A DNA stretch of 64,000 nucleotides from Peribacillus simplex (GTDB taxonomy: Bacteria; Bacillota; Bacilli; Bacillales; DSM-1321), in the NCBI RefSeq assembly GCF_030123325.1, contig NZ_CP126106.1, forward strand, positions 1,702,001 to 1,766,000, written 5' to 3'. The notes beneath the pieces were generated by a model. The model was given only the letters and a program-made list of their open reading frames with translations. It ran no database searches and was not told the origin of the DNA. The number at the start of each line of letters is the position of its first letter. Position 1 is the stretch's first letter. Shown in pieces: positions 44,701-53,055 of this stretch. The position numbers and the translations under genes are program-made.

Positions 44701-44716
44701 ATTTGTAGTAACAAAT
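44701..44716. promoter_or_regulatory. Second palindrome in the PTS control region
   Basis: ATTTGTAGTAACAAAT has perfect 6-base arms around AGTA. It lies upstream of both promoters' -35 elements, 43 bases centre-to-centre from the next palindrome. Confidence 0.5.
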
Positions 44717-44727
44717 TAAAAATTGTG

Positions 44728-44756
44728 TTGATATTTTCTTGATTTGTAACTACAAT
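44728..44756 (+). promoter_or_regulatory. Sigma-A promoter of the PTS operon with overlapping operator
   Basis: TTGATA and TACAAT are spaced by 17 bases. The -10 is covered by the palindrome TTGTAACTACAA (44744-44755), which resembles the palindrome at 44701. The leader to the first gene is about 135 bases. Confidence 0.7.
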
Positions 44757-44899
44757 GTATGTATAGGGTAATAATGCCCATTTCATATAGCCTTTCAAAG
44801 GGAAGTGATAAGACAAAGCAACATCGATTATTACAAAAATGCGGTTTAGTCTTACTTAAAAATACTGAATAATCAATCATTAAAAGGGGGGTAATTTCA

Positions 44900-45208
44900 A
44901 TGAATATCTTATTATGTTGTTCTGCGGGAATGTCTACTAGTTTATTAGTTACCAAGATGGAGGAAAGCGCTAAAAAACAAGGAATGGAATGTCGTATATG
45001 GGCTGTGGGTTCTACAGAAGTGAACAATGAAATTGATAAGGCCGATGTGATTTTATTAGGTCCGCAGGTTAGATATCTTCTTTCCAAGTTACAGGAAGCG
45101 GTGAAAGAAAAGGGTATTCCAGTCGCAACCATCAATCCAATGTTCTATGGACTATGTAATGGTGAAGAAGTACTGAAACAAGCCACTACTTTAATAAAAG
45201 GAGAATAA
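44900..45208 (+). CDS. chbB: PTS EIIB, lactose/cellobiose/chitobiose family
   Basis: A 102-residue soluble EIIB domain that takes phosphate from EIIA and passes it to the incoming disaccharide. The phosphocysteine is Cys7 in LLCCSAGMSTSLL. It is the first gene of the operon, with GGGGGG upstream of the ATG, and is followed by EIIC four bases later. Family members transport cellobiose, lichenan sugars or chitobiose; the operon content favours chitobiose. Confidence 0.88.
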   Translation: MNILLCCSAGMSTSLLVTKMEESAKKQGMECRIWAVGSTEVNNEIDKADVILLGPQVRYLLSKLQEAVKEKGIPVATINPMFYGLCNGEEVLKQATTLIKGE

Positions 45209-45212
45209 GGAT

Positions 45213-46562
45213 ATGATGACTTTTATTGATAAGTATATTATGCCTGGGGCGGTAAAGGTAGGAAATAACCGGCATTTGCTTGCAATTCGTGACGCATTGA
45301 TTGGAATGATAGCGATTACAATGATTGGATCATTCGCCGTCCTGTTTAATAATCTCGGGCAAGTCATCAAGCCTTACGGAAGAATGATGGAGGCCATCTT
45401 CGGTCCTGCATGGAATACGCTGGGCGGTGATATTTGGTTTGGAACCTTTGCATTCATGACGGTATTCGCTGTATTCGGCATCTCTTATAAATTGGCACGA
45501 TCATACGGTGACGATGGTTTTGAAGCGATGCTGGTTTCCGCAGCCTGTTTCTTCTTATTATTGCCTCAAATCGGAAATGTCACTTTAACCATCGATGATA
45601 AGGATGTAACAGGAGGGGCATGGGGTTTTGTAAGCGTTAACTATTTTAATGCTACAGCCTTATTTACAGGAATTGTCGTTGCTTTAATTGCCACTGAAAT
45701 CTTTGTGAGACTTTCACGAGTGAAATATTTAGTCATCAAGCTGCCTGACGGAGTACCCCCAGCGGTAGCACGTTCATTTGCAAAGTTAGTGCCGGGTATG
45801 GCTACGATCTTTATCGCTGGTGTATTCGGACTGCTATTCCGTAAAGTTACGGATGGGCAGGTACTGAATGACTGGCTTAGTAAAGTGATTGTATCTCCAT
45901 TGCAAAGTGCAGTAGATTCATTGCCATTCGCTATTTTACTAGTATTTCTTGTTCATTTATTATGGATGATCGGTTTGCATGGACCGAATATCCTCGGCGG
46001 GATAACGACACCGCTTTTTGAAAGTTCAGGAGTGAAAAATATCGATTTATATGCAAAAGGCGTCAAAGACATGGATCAATACGGGGTATTGGCGGGTTCT
46101 TTCCTGGATGCATTTGTTTATTTAGGCGGATCTGGTGCAACATTGGGCCTGATCATTGCAATGATCATTGCCGGTCGGAAACGGTATAAACAGATGATTG
46201 CACTCGGAGGGGCACCAGGAGTGTTCCAGATTAACGAACCGATTCTTTTCGGATTGCCTATCGTTCTGAATCCAATGTGGTTCATCCCATTTGTTCTCGG
46301 CCCGGTCATTACAACGGTGATCTCTTATATCGCGGTAAGCAGCGGAATGGTTTTCCCGATCGTCGCTAAGATTCCATGGGTTACCCCTCCGATCGTGGGT
46401 GGATTCCTGGCCACAGGCGGGCATATGTCCGGAGCGGTCCTGGCTGCAATCAACTTAGTCATTTCAACAGCGATTTATTTACCATTCGTTTATGCTCAAG
46501 TGAAGATAGACACCAAAAATAAAACAGAGCTTACAAAAGATTCAGAAACGCTAAGCGTTTAA
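45213..46562 (+). CDS. chbC: PTS EIIC permease, lactose/cellobiose/chitobiose family
   Basis: A 449-residue integral membrane protein that carries the disaccharide across the membrane. It shows about ten hydrophobic segments and conserved family features (HLLAIRDALIGM at the start; LWMIGLHGPNIL; FQINEPILFGLPIVLNP, about residues 330-346). Starts at ATG 45213 or 45216, both served by AAGGAGAATAAGG. It lies between EIIB and EIIA. Confidence 0.9.
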   Translation: MMTFIDKYIMPGAVKVGNNRHLLAIRDALIGMIAITMIGSFAVLFNNLGQVIKPYGRMMEAIFGPAWNTLGGDIWFGTFAFMTVFAVFGISYKLARSYGDDGFEAMLVSAACFFLLLPQIGNVTLTIDDKDVTGGAWGFVSVNYFNATALFTGIVVALIATEIFVRLSRVKYLVIKLPDGVPPAVARSFAKLVPGMATIFIAGVFGLLFRKVTDGQVLNDWLSKVIVSPLQSAVDSLPFAILLVFLVHLLWMIGLHGPNILGGITTPLFESSGVKNIDLYAKGVKDMDQYGVLAGSFLDAFVYLGGSGATLGLIIAMIIAGRKRYKQMIALGGAPGVFQINEPILFGLPIVLNPMWFIPFVLGPVITTVISYIAVSSGMVFPIVAKIPWVTPPIVGGFLATGGHMSGAVLAAINLVISTAIYLPFVYAQVKIDTKNKTELTKDSETLSV

Positions 46563-46569
46563 GAAAGTA

Positions 46570-46926
46570 GTGATGAAAATGGAAAAAGAAGAATTATACC
46601 AACTATCCTTTCAATTGATTTTATATAGCGGGAATGCGAGAAGCTTTGCAATGGAAGCGATGCAGGAAGCAAAGAAAAGGAATTTTGATTCTGCCCGCGT
46701 GAAAATAGCCGAGGCTGAAACGGAATTACTGCAAGCCCATAAATACCAAACCCAATTAATCCATGCTGAGGCGGGCGGGGACCAATTTGATCTTCCCATT
46801 ATCCTGGTGCATGCACAAGATCATTTAATGACAGCGATGACTATAAAGGATCTTGCAATTGAAATGATTGATCTACGCGAAGAATTCTTACATGCAGATG
46901 CTGTGAAGGAGAGGACTGCTGAATGA
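46570..46926 (+). CDS. chbA: PTS EIIA, lactose/cellobiose/chitobiose family
   Basis: A 118-residue helical EIIA that accepts phosphate from HPr. The active histidine is in LVHAQDHLMTA (about residue 81). Start choice is uncertain: GTG 46570, ATG 46573 and ATG 46579 are in frame and the ribosome-binding site (AAGAAAG) is weak, so translation may depend on coupling to EIIC. The stop overlaps the next gene by four bases. Confidence 0.87.
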   Translation: MMKMEKEELYQLSFQLILYSGNARSFAMEAMQEAKKRNFDSARVKIAEAETELLQAHKYQTQLIHAEAGGDQFDLPIILVHAQDHLMTAMTIKDLAIEMIDLREEFLHADAVKERTAE

Positions 46927-48266
46927 GCAAGGGGTTGAAGATTGTCACGATTGGCGGAGGTTCGAGCTATACGCCTGAACTGATCGAAGGTTTCATCAAA
47001 TATCATGAAAAACTTCCTGTGAGTGAAATTTGGCTCGTGGACATTGAAGCGGGAAAGGAAAAACTTGAAATTGTCGGGAATTTGGCAAAAAGGATGATTG
47101 AAAAGGCCGGTGTGAATATTGAAGTCCACCTCACGCTAGACAGAAAGAAAGCGCTTAAAGGCGCTGATTATGTAACAACCCAGCTGCGGGTTGGCCAGCT
47201 CGCAGCAAGGGCTCTTGATGAAAAGATTCCATTGAAACACGGAGTGATCGGACAGGAGACGAACGGACCAGGCGGGCTTTTCAAGGCTTTTAGAACGATC
47301 CCCGTCATTCTGGATATTGCTCATGAAATGGAGGAATTATGTCCGGAAGCATGGCTGATTAACTTCACGAACCCTGCAGGAATGGTAACGGAAGCAGTTC
47401 TGCGTCACAGTAATATTTCCAAAATCATCGGCCTTTGCAATGTGCCGATTGGTATGGAACGAGGTGTTGCGGATTTAATGGATGTAGAGCCATCAAGAGT
47501 CCGGATCGACTTTGCTGGCTTGAACCATATGGTTTACGGCTTGGATGTATTCGTTGATGGCGAGAGTGTCAAAGATCAAATCATCCATTTGATTACAGAT
47601 CCATCTAATGCTGTCACGATGAAGAATATCCATGCAATGGGCTGGGAACCGGAATTCCTAAGAGCGTTAAACCTGTTTCCTTGTCCATACCACAACTACT
47701 ATTATAAAACGGGAGATGTGCTAGCCCAAGAATTGAAGGATGCAGAAAAAGGGGAAACACGTGCAGAGGTCGTTCAAAGACTTGAAACAGGTTTATTCGA
47801 GCTATACAAAGACAAGGATCTGGCTATAAAGCCGCCGCAGCTTGAAGAGCGCGGAGGTGCGTACTACAGTGATGCTGCAGTGCGGTTGATTTGCTCGATG
47901 CATACAGATAAGCGAGATATTCAAGCGGTAAATACCGTAAACCACGGTGCGATTGAAGGCATCCCCTATGGCTCGGCGATTGAAACCAGTTGTGTGATAA
48001 CTAAGGATGGTCCTAAGCCAATCAATGTAGGTGAGCTTCCTGTCGCAGTCCGCGGTTTAATTCAGCAAATCAAATCCTTTGAAAGGGTAGCCATCGAAGC
48101 TGCAATTACAGGGGACTATGATACTGCGCTGCTTGCCATGACGATCAATCCACTCGTTCCAAGTGATCGGGTTGCAAAACTTATCTTAGACGAAATGTTG
48201 GAGGCGCATAAAGATTATTTGCCGCAGTTTTTTGAAAAAAAGGAGTTGCAGGATAATTTATCATGA
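46923..48266 (+). CDS. chbF: 6-phospho-beta-glucosidase, GH family 4
   Basis: A 447-residue NAD- and metal-dependent glycosidase that hydrolyses the phosphorylated disaccharide made by the PTS. The N-terminal Rossmann motif is TIGGGSSYTPEL (residues 9-20). The metal-ligand Cys lies in GLCNVPIGME (about residue 170) and the His in GLNHMVYGLD (about 200). GH4 members include LicH/CelF-type and ChbF, which needs deacetylated chitobiose-phosphate. A ChbG gene follows directly, with overlapping start and stop, which supports ChbF. Confidence 0.88.
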   Translation: MSKGLKIVTIGGGSSYTPELIEGFIKYHEKLPVSEIWLVDIEAGKEKLEIVGNLAKRMIEKAGVNIEVHLTLDRKKALKGADYVTTQLRVGQLAARALDEKIPLKHGVIGQETNGPGGLFKAFRTIPVILDIAHEMEELCPEAWLINFTNPAGMVTEAVLRHSNISKIIGLCNVPIGMERGVADLMDVEPSRVRIDFAGLNHMVYGLDVFVDGESVKDQIIHLITDPSNAVTMKNIHAMGWEPEFLRALNLFPCPYHNYYYKTGDVLAQELKDAEKGETRAEVVQRLETGLFELYKDKDLAIKPPQLEERGGAYYSDAAVRLICSMHTDKRDIQAVNTVNHGAIEGIPYGSAIETSCVITKDGPKPINVGELPVAVRGLIQQIKSFERVAIEAAITGDYDTALLAMTINPLVPSDRVAKLILDEMLEAHKDYLPQFFEKKELQDNLS

Positions 48267-48994
48267 TTGATGTCCTTGTAAATGCAGATGATTTCGGGTT
48301 AACTAAAGCGGTGAATTATGGGATTTTGGATAGCCACAAATATGGAATTGTCAATTCGGCAACGATCATGATGAATGCGAAAGCAACGGAGCATGCAATT
48401 GAAATCGCAAAGAAGACACCTTCATTGAAGGTAGGTATACACTTAGTGCTGACATGGGGTAAACCTTTATTGAGTGATGTTCCGAGTTTAGTTGACGAAT
48501 CTGGTTTCTTTAAAAAGCAAGGGTTGATATATGGAGACCCTGCTGGTATTTCCTTGAGGGAATTGGAGAGGGAGTGGTCCGCACAAATCGAAAGATTCTT
48601 GGAATTTGGTCTATTTCCGACTCATTTTGACAGCCATCATCATGTACACGGGATCACAGCATTTCTACCTGTAATAAAAAAGCTGTCTGATAAATACGGA
48701 TTGCCAGTGCGTAATGCCGGAAGGCACCTGGATGGGATTCAAACCGTTACAGATGTATTCCTGGATGATTTTTATGGAGATATGGTGGTTGAAGATTATT
48801 TTCAAAACTTGAAGGGGAGGGTAACGGATGGGGCAAGCGTGGAAATCATGACCCATCCTGCTTATATGGATGAAGAATTAATGGAAGTCTCCTCTTATAA
48901 TGATAAACGCTTGAAAGAAGCCCGGATTTTGACTAATGCAAAATTACCTGAGGGATTTTCCCTTAGATTCAGCATTAACCAAGTTAAGATTTGA
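48263..48994 (+). CDS. chbG: ChbG/YdjC-type chitooligosaccharide deacetylase
   Basis: A 243-residue metal-dependent deacetylase of the YdjC/ChbG family. Characteristic motifs are VNADDFGLTKAVNYGI (residues 5-20), HFDSHHHVHGI (about 119-129) and MTHPAYMDEEL. In E. coli, ChbG removes one acetyl group from diacetylchitobiose so that ChbF can cleave it. The ATG overlaps the stop of chbF by four bases. Its place in this operon is the main reason to predict chitobiose rather than cellobiose as substrate. Confidence 0.87.
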   Translation: MIDVLVNADDFGLTKAVNYGILDSHKYGIVNSATIMMNAKATEHAIEIAKKTPSLKVGIHLVLTWGKPLLSDVPSLVDESGFFKKQGLIYGDPAGISLRELEREWSAQIERFLEFGLFPTHFDSHHHVHGITAFLPVIKKLSDKYGLPVRNAGRHLDGIQTVTDVFLDDFYGDMVVEDYFQNLKGRVTDGASVEIMTHPAYMDEELMEVSSYNDKRLKEARILTNAKLPEGFSLRFSINQVKI

Positions 48995-49007
48995 TTTCTT
49001 TAATTAC

Positions 49008-49045
49008 AAAAGAGGACCATTCATCAATGATGAATGGTCCTTTTA
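49008..49045. terminator. Bidirectional terminator between the PTS operon and ndh
   Basis: AGGACCATTCATCA pairs perfectly with TGATGAATGGTCCT, with AAAAG on the left and TTTT on the right. It serves both convergent operons. Confidence 0.88.
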
Positions 49046-49071
49046 AATTCAATGAGTGCTATATCTAAAAA

Positions 49072-50253
49072 TTAATAAGCCAGGCTGAATAAGGCCTTGA
49101 TGTGTGATAGATAGCGAACATTACTTGCTTCTTTCATCAATGTAGCCGGCAGGCCTTTAAGGGAAGTGTTATTGGCGCCGACGGTGGCCACTGCATCCTT
49201 ACGGCCAAGGCTCGCAAGTGTACCTGAGTTTACAGGTGCAAATTCTTCAAGTTTCTTGCCTTCAAATGCTGCATATAGGTTGTATCCAACAAGCTCACCC
49301 ATTTGCCAAGCATTTTGTGCAGTAGGAGCGTATGGACGTCCGCCTTCTGGAGGGAACGCAACGGCACTGTCCCCGACAACGAATACGTCATTATGGGATT
49401 TTGATTGCAAATACTCATTAACGGTCGCTTTGCCGCGATCCACTTCAAGGCCTGATTCGCCTACGATAGGAAGAGCCGCAACTCCGCCTGTCCAAACAAG
49501 CGTGTTGGCCGTTATCGTTTGTCCATCTTTCAATTCGATTTGATTTCCTTTAACACCCGTTACAGGCAGACCTGTCAAGAATTCAACGCCGCGTGCTTCC
49601 AAGCTTGTCATCGCACGTTCGATCAAGTGATCAGGCAGGACCGGAAGGATTTTTGGACCAGCTTCCACAAGCTTGATTTTCAAGTCCTTGAAGTCCACTC
49701 CGAATTTTTTGGCGATTTTAGGGAAATGGTCGACGATTTCACCGATTAACTCGACGCCCGTCAATCCGCCTCCGCCGATCACGATGGTTGCGTCCGCTTC
49801 ATTATTCGTTTGTGCATAGGCGCGGATGCGATCTTCGATATGTTTGTAAATCTTGTTTGCATCGTTTACGGATTTCAAGACCATGCTGTTTTCCTCAAGT
49901 CCCGGAATGCCGAAGAATCCTGTTTGGCTACCTAAAGCAACAACCAGGGCATCATAAGATAAAGTGGAACCATTGGCAAGTTTCACTACCTTATTATCGA
50001 CTGAGAAAGACTCCACTTTGGAAATGATAAGGTCGATATCTTTTCCTTTGAAAAGTTTTTCCAACGGAATGGAAACGGCTTGTTCAGAAATGGATCCGCC
50101 TGCAAGACGGTGCAATTCGGTGATGATTTGGTGCGTTGGAAATTGGTTCACCACTGTAACTTGCACTTCATCTTTATTGTAATATTCACGTACGGATAAG
50201 GCAGATAGCAATCCTGCGTATCCTGCACCTAAGATGACGATTTGTTTTGACAT
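49072..50253 (-). CDS. ndh: Type II NADH dehydrogenase
   Basis: A 393-residue FAD-dependent, non-proton-pumping NADH:quinone oxidoreductase at the inner face of the membrane. Dinucleotide-binding motifs are ILGAGYAGLLSA (residues 7-18, FAD) and VIGGGGLTGVELIGEI (about 163-178, NAD), and the second FAD motif is VFVVGDSA (about 300). The C-terminal helix anchors it. The ATG follows GGGGGATT. The upstream DUF1641 gene corresponds to yjlC, cotranscribed with yjlD(ndh) in B. subtilis and controlled by Rex there. Confidence 0.9.
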   Translation of the reverse strand: MSKQIVILGAGYAGLLSALSVREYYNKDEVQVTVVNQFPTHQIITELHRLAGGSISEQAVSIPLEKLFKGKDIDLIISKVESFSVDNKVVKLANGSTLSYDALVVALGSQTGFFGIPGLEENSMVLKSVNDANKIYKHIEDRIRAYAQTNNEADATIVIGGGGLTGVELIGEIVDHFPKIAKKFGVDFKDLKIKLVEAGPKILPVLPDHLIERAMTSLEARGVEFLTGLPVTGVKGNQIELKDGQTITANTLVWTGGVAALPIVGESGLEVDRGKATVNEYLQSKSHNDVFVVGDSAVAFPPEGGRPYAPTAQNAWQMGELVGYNLYAAFEGKKLEEFAPVNSGTLASLGRKDAVATVGANNTSLKGLPATLMKEASNVRYLSHIKALFSLAY

Positions 50254-50295
50254 AGTTAATCCCCCGTCCTTACTGATTGAAAGTTTATCAAATGA

Positions 50296-50730
50296 TTATT
50301 GGTTTTTACGTTCTGCAGAGACTTCAAGAAAAGCTTGGGCGAAACGGAAAAGTTTTTGTGCTTGAGGGTCTTTCATCATTTTTAACAGACCAAAAAGACC
50401 GATCACGTCATGATTCACTTCAGCACGATCCTTAGCTTCGATGGCATTAGCCGCAAGCCCTTTCACCGAATGTACTACAGGTGTCGCGATTTCCGAAATG
50501 GCGCTGACCGTATCATTTTTCAACACATCATCAGTCGCAACCGATTGAGCGAAATCATAAGACTTTGTTAAAATATTCACTAACTCAGTCAGTTTTGGTA
50601 ACTGCTCGACTAAAGTGTTCAATGATTCCTGTACCTCGGGCTTTAAAAGCTGATCAAGGATATCCAATTGTTCTTGGTTTGCAGAAATATTAAGTGTTTC
50701 ATGTTCAGGTTTTGAGACTACATCTACCAT
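50296..50730 (-). CDS. yjlC: DUF1641 protein (YjlC-like)
   Basis: A 144-residue, helix-rich acidic protein of the DUF1641 family, first gene of the operon with ndh and 42 bases upstream of it. No signal peptide, membrane segment or metal motif. The ATG follows AAAGGGGAATTAG. Function is unknown, but the fixed pairing with NDH-2 suggests a role in respiration or its assembly. Only half-sites of a Rex operator (TTGTGAT) are visible upstream. Confidence 0.83.
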   Translation of the reverse strand: MVDVVSKPEHETLNISANQEQLDILDQLLKPEVQESLNTLVEQLPKLTELVNILTKSYDFAQSVATDDVLKNDTVSAISEIATPVVHSVKGLAANAIEAKDRAEVNHDVIGLFGLLKMMKDPQAQKLFRFAQAFLEVSAERKNQ

Positions 50731-50739
50731 ATCTAATTC

Positions 50740-51042
50740 CCCTTTAAACTTAATTATTTTAATTTATGTGTTTTCCGCCGATACTACTAATCATACGACT
50801 CTAACCTCTTAATTTCAAATATTTCTTTTGTGATACGAATATAATTTTTATAGTTATTATTAACAATTATTAGGTGGGTTTTGTGATTTCTCTTAATATT
50901 CCAAAAAAACATTAAGATTATTCTGGTTATAATACCTTAAATAAAGAGACCTTCTGTAAGATTACGTTGGGATTCACCGCATTTCCTATAATAATAGGGG
51001 GCATGATCCCCGGCTATCGGCAGAATATGTAGGCATCTTTTG
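50740..51042. other. Intergenic region upstream of yjlC
   Basis: An AT-rich divergent region with no gene. It holds two TTTTGTGAT half-sites (near 50826 and 50880) resembling half of a Rex site and a short GGGG/CCCC hairpin near 50998-51012. The yjlC-ndh promoter must lie here but I could not fix it. Confidence 0.4.
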
Positions 51043-51071
51043 TTTTGAATATATGTTTGGTTTGCTATAAT
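51043..51071 (+). promoter_or_regulatory. Candidate sigma-A promoter for the 51168 gene
   Basis: TTTTGA and TATAAT are spaced by 17 bases; the -10 is consensus. Confidence 0.42.
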
Positions 51072-51167
51072 GTCCATAATCTTTGAATATGCCATGGCTG
51101 AATGTGACCCAGGAATATTTTATCTGATTTAGGGTAAAGAATATTATCGGAATTGGAGATGATGCCC

Positions 51168-51374
51168 TTGGTAGAACGCAGGATATTAAAGATCCGTGGT
51201 GAGAATATCGAAATATCCTCCAGGTATAATGAAAAATATAGTAAATGGAATTGTACAGCCAAAATTCCCGATAGTTCCATCATTGCTTATTGTCGTGATA
51301 AGAATAGGCTTCGTGCTGAGACAGTTTCTATGAGCAGGTTATTAATTACTTATGATGACTATAAAGTTGTTTGA
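51168..51374 (+). CDS. Small hypothetical protein
   Basis: A 68-residue basic protein (MVERRILKIRGENIEISSRY at its start) with no recognisable domain. I choose TTG 51168 because GGAG lies nine bases upstream; ATG 51159 and 51162 are too close to that site. It has its own promoter candidate and a terminator, which supports a real gene. Confidence 0.5.
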   Translation: MVERRILKIRGENIEISSRYNEKYSKWNCTAKIPDSSIIAYCRDKNRLRAETVSMSRLLITYDDYKVV

Positions 51375-51401
51375 GATGTAATGGGATAATTCATAAATAG
51401 G

Positions 51402-51444
51402 AAAAAGGCGCATAACCTAGAAGATGATGGTTGGGCGCCTTTTT
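51402..51444 (+). terminator. Terminator after the 51168 gene
   Basis: AAAAAGGCGC pairs with GCGCCTTTTT, with an inner AACC/GGTT extension. No gene is visible from here to 51786; that stretch is AT-rich and must hold the promoter of the next gene. Confidence 0.8.
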
Positions 51445-51786
51445 CATTGTATAAAGAAGAAGGAATAATGATAAGTTTCATCATCGTCTCCCTATATATC
51501 TTCGAAAACTCCCGATTTATCTACAAAAACTCTATATAAAAAAGCTATCTTCTTATGAAATGCAACGAAATTGTCAAAAAAAATATCAGAAAATACTGAT
51601 AAGGATAGTAAAATTATGTTAATATATTTAAAAAAAGTATTATTTTCTAAGTAATAATAATTTATTTTTCAACGATCTCCATAAATGGAGTGTAGGGCCT
51701 GACCTTTTTATAAACAGCAATTAGCAGGCTTACAGAATAAGTTTATCAATTGATTTTACTACTATAAACTGAAATGGAGTGATAGA

Positions 51787-52242
51787 ATGGTTAATATTAC
51801 CGGATATGGAAAAGCGACACAAGAAGCAGTGAGTAATTTTCAGGAATTTGTGGGTTTTGAGATTCCTGCAGATTATAAACAATTTCTCCTTACGCATAAT
51901 GGCGGCACAACTGCGGTTCAAAACAGTAAGTTTTATGTAGATGCATTAGACACGCTCGTTTGCTTAAACGTACTTTATGGATTAGGGCTTCAAGATAAAG
52001 AACTGGATTTACAGAAATGGCATGAAGAAAATAGGGACGACTTACATAAGAATTGCATTATAATAGGTAATGATACGTTTGCTGGTAAAATCTTGCTGAT
52101 AGATAACGAAGAGGAAAAGGGAGTTTACTTCTGGGATCAGGGTTGGTATTCGGATCCATCAAGCCAGGATGAAAATATTTATAAAGTTGCATCGAGTTTT
52201 AAATCCTTCATTGAGGGATTGAAAATCCCGGAAGAAATCTAA
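51787..52242 (+). CDS. SMI1/KNR4-family protein
   Basis: A 151-residue SMI1/KNR4 (SUKH) fold protein: the N-terminal helix pair ends in FEIPADYKQFLLTHNGG (about residues 29-45), the family's best-conserved segment, and VYFWDQGW lies near 117. SUKH proteins often serve as immunity proteins against nuclease or deaminase toxins; no toxin gene is adjacent, so this may be an orphan. The ATG follows TGGAGTGATAGA. Confidence 0.78.
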   Translation: MVNITGYGKATQEAVSNFQEFVGFEIPADYKQFLLTHNGGTTAVQNSKFYVDALDTLVCLNVLYGLGLQDKELDLQKWHEENRDDLHKNCIIIGNDTFAGKILLIDNEEEKGVYFWDQGWYSDPSSQDENIYKVASSFKSFIEGLKIPEEI

Positions 52243-52253
52243 TTTTATTTGAA

Positions 52254-52290
52254 TCCCCTTGATTGGCTCATACCATTCAAGGTTTTTTAT
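52254..52290 (+). terminator. Terminator between SMI1 gene and the two-component genes
   Basis: CCTTGA pairs with TCAAGG around a short imperfect loop, followed by a TTTTTT run. Confidence 0.65.
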
Positions 52291-52347
52291 TTTCATTTTA
52301 ATAGCTGGATTGATATGAAGGATTGTCATGATAATGAGGAGAAAAAG

Positions 52348-53055
52348 ATGTATAAAATATTATTGGTTGAAGACGATTTCAAAATAGCGGGAATCTTGGT
52401 CAATTATTTAAAAAGGTACGGGTATGAGGTATTTGAAGTGAAGCAACTGGACCAAGTCTTTGCGGAGTTCCAAGAGGTAAAGCCAGATTTGGTTTTATTG
52501 GATATTAACCTGCCCCATTATGATGGTTTTCATTGGTGTCGGCTAATAAGGACGGTTTCAAAGGTTCCCATCATATTCATCTCTGCAAGGACAGATGAAA
52601 TGAACCAAGTCATGGCCATTGAATATGGGGGAGATGATTATTTAACAAAACCGTTTCATTTGGAAGTGGTACAAGCGAAAATAAAGAGTGTCCTACGCAG
52701 GGGTTATGGTGAATATGCGGAAATATCTTCATTCCACAAAAAAATAAAGGAAATGGATGGATTGACGCTTTATATGGAAAAAGCGATGATCGAATATCAG
52801 GACAATCGGGTAACGTTAACTCAAAATGAGTTGAAATTATTGAGTTGTTTACTACGACAGTATGACACCATTGTCTCGCGTGAAGACTTACTTGAAGCAT
52901 TATGGAATGATGATTCATTTGTTGATGACAATACATTGACCGTCAATGTCACAAGGGTACGGAGAAAACTTGAGGATATTGGCGTCAATCACGCCATAAC
53001 GACTAGCAGGGGAAAAGGATATCGACTAAAACTAGTGCAAGGTGAAGAAAAGTGA
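52348..53055 (+). CDS. BceR-like response regulator
   Basis: A 235-residue OmpR-type response regulator of a peptide-antibiotic sensing module. The receiver domain (1-118) has the acidic pair in VEDD, phosphoacceptor Asp52 in LLDINLP and the Lys in TKPF; the C-terminal winged helix (about 140-230) ends in a DNA-binding loop (SRGKGYRL). I choose ATG 52348 after GAGGAG; an upstream in-frame start at 52249 overlaps the terminator. The stop overlaps the kinase start by four bases. Confidence 0.9.
   Translation: MYKILLVEDDFKIAGILVNYLKRYGYEVFEVKQLDQVFAEFQEVKPDLVLLDINLPHYDGFHWCRLIRTVSKVPIIFISARTDEMNQVMAIEYGGDDYLTKPFHLEVVQAKIKSVLRRGYGEYAEISSFHKKIKEMDGLTLYMEKAMIEYQDNRVTLTQNELKLLSCLLRQYDTIVSREDLLEALWNDDSFVDDNTLTVNVTRVRRKLEDIGVNHAITTSRGKGYRLKLVQGEEK

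Noticed and set aside
49166..49543. 125-codon plus-strand frame opposite ndh
   Set aside because: It is a reverse-frame shadow of a well-supported gene with normal codon use.
50815..50890. Rex operator upstream of yjlC
   Set aside because: Only separate TTGTGAT half-sites are present, not the full palindrome, so I do not annotate it as a site.
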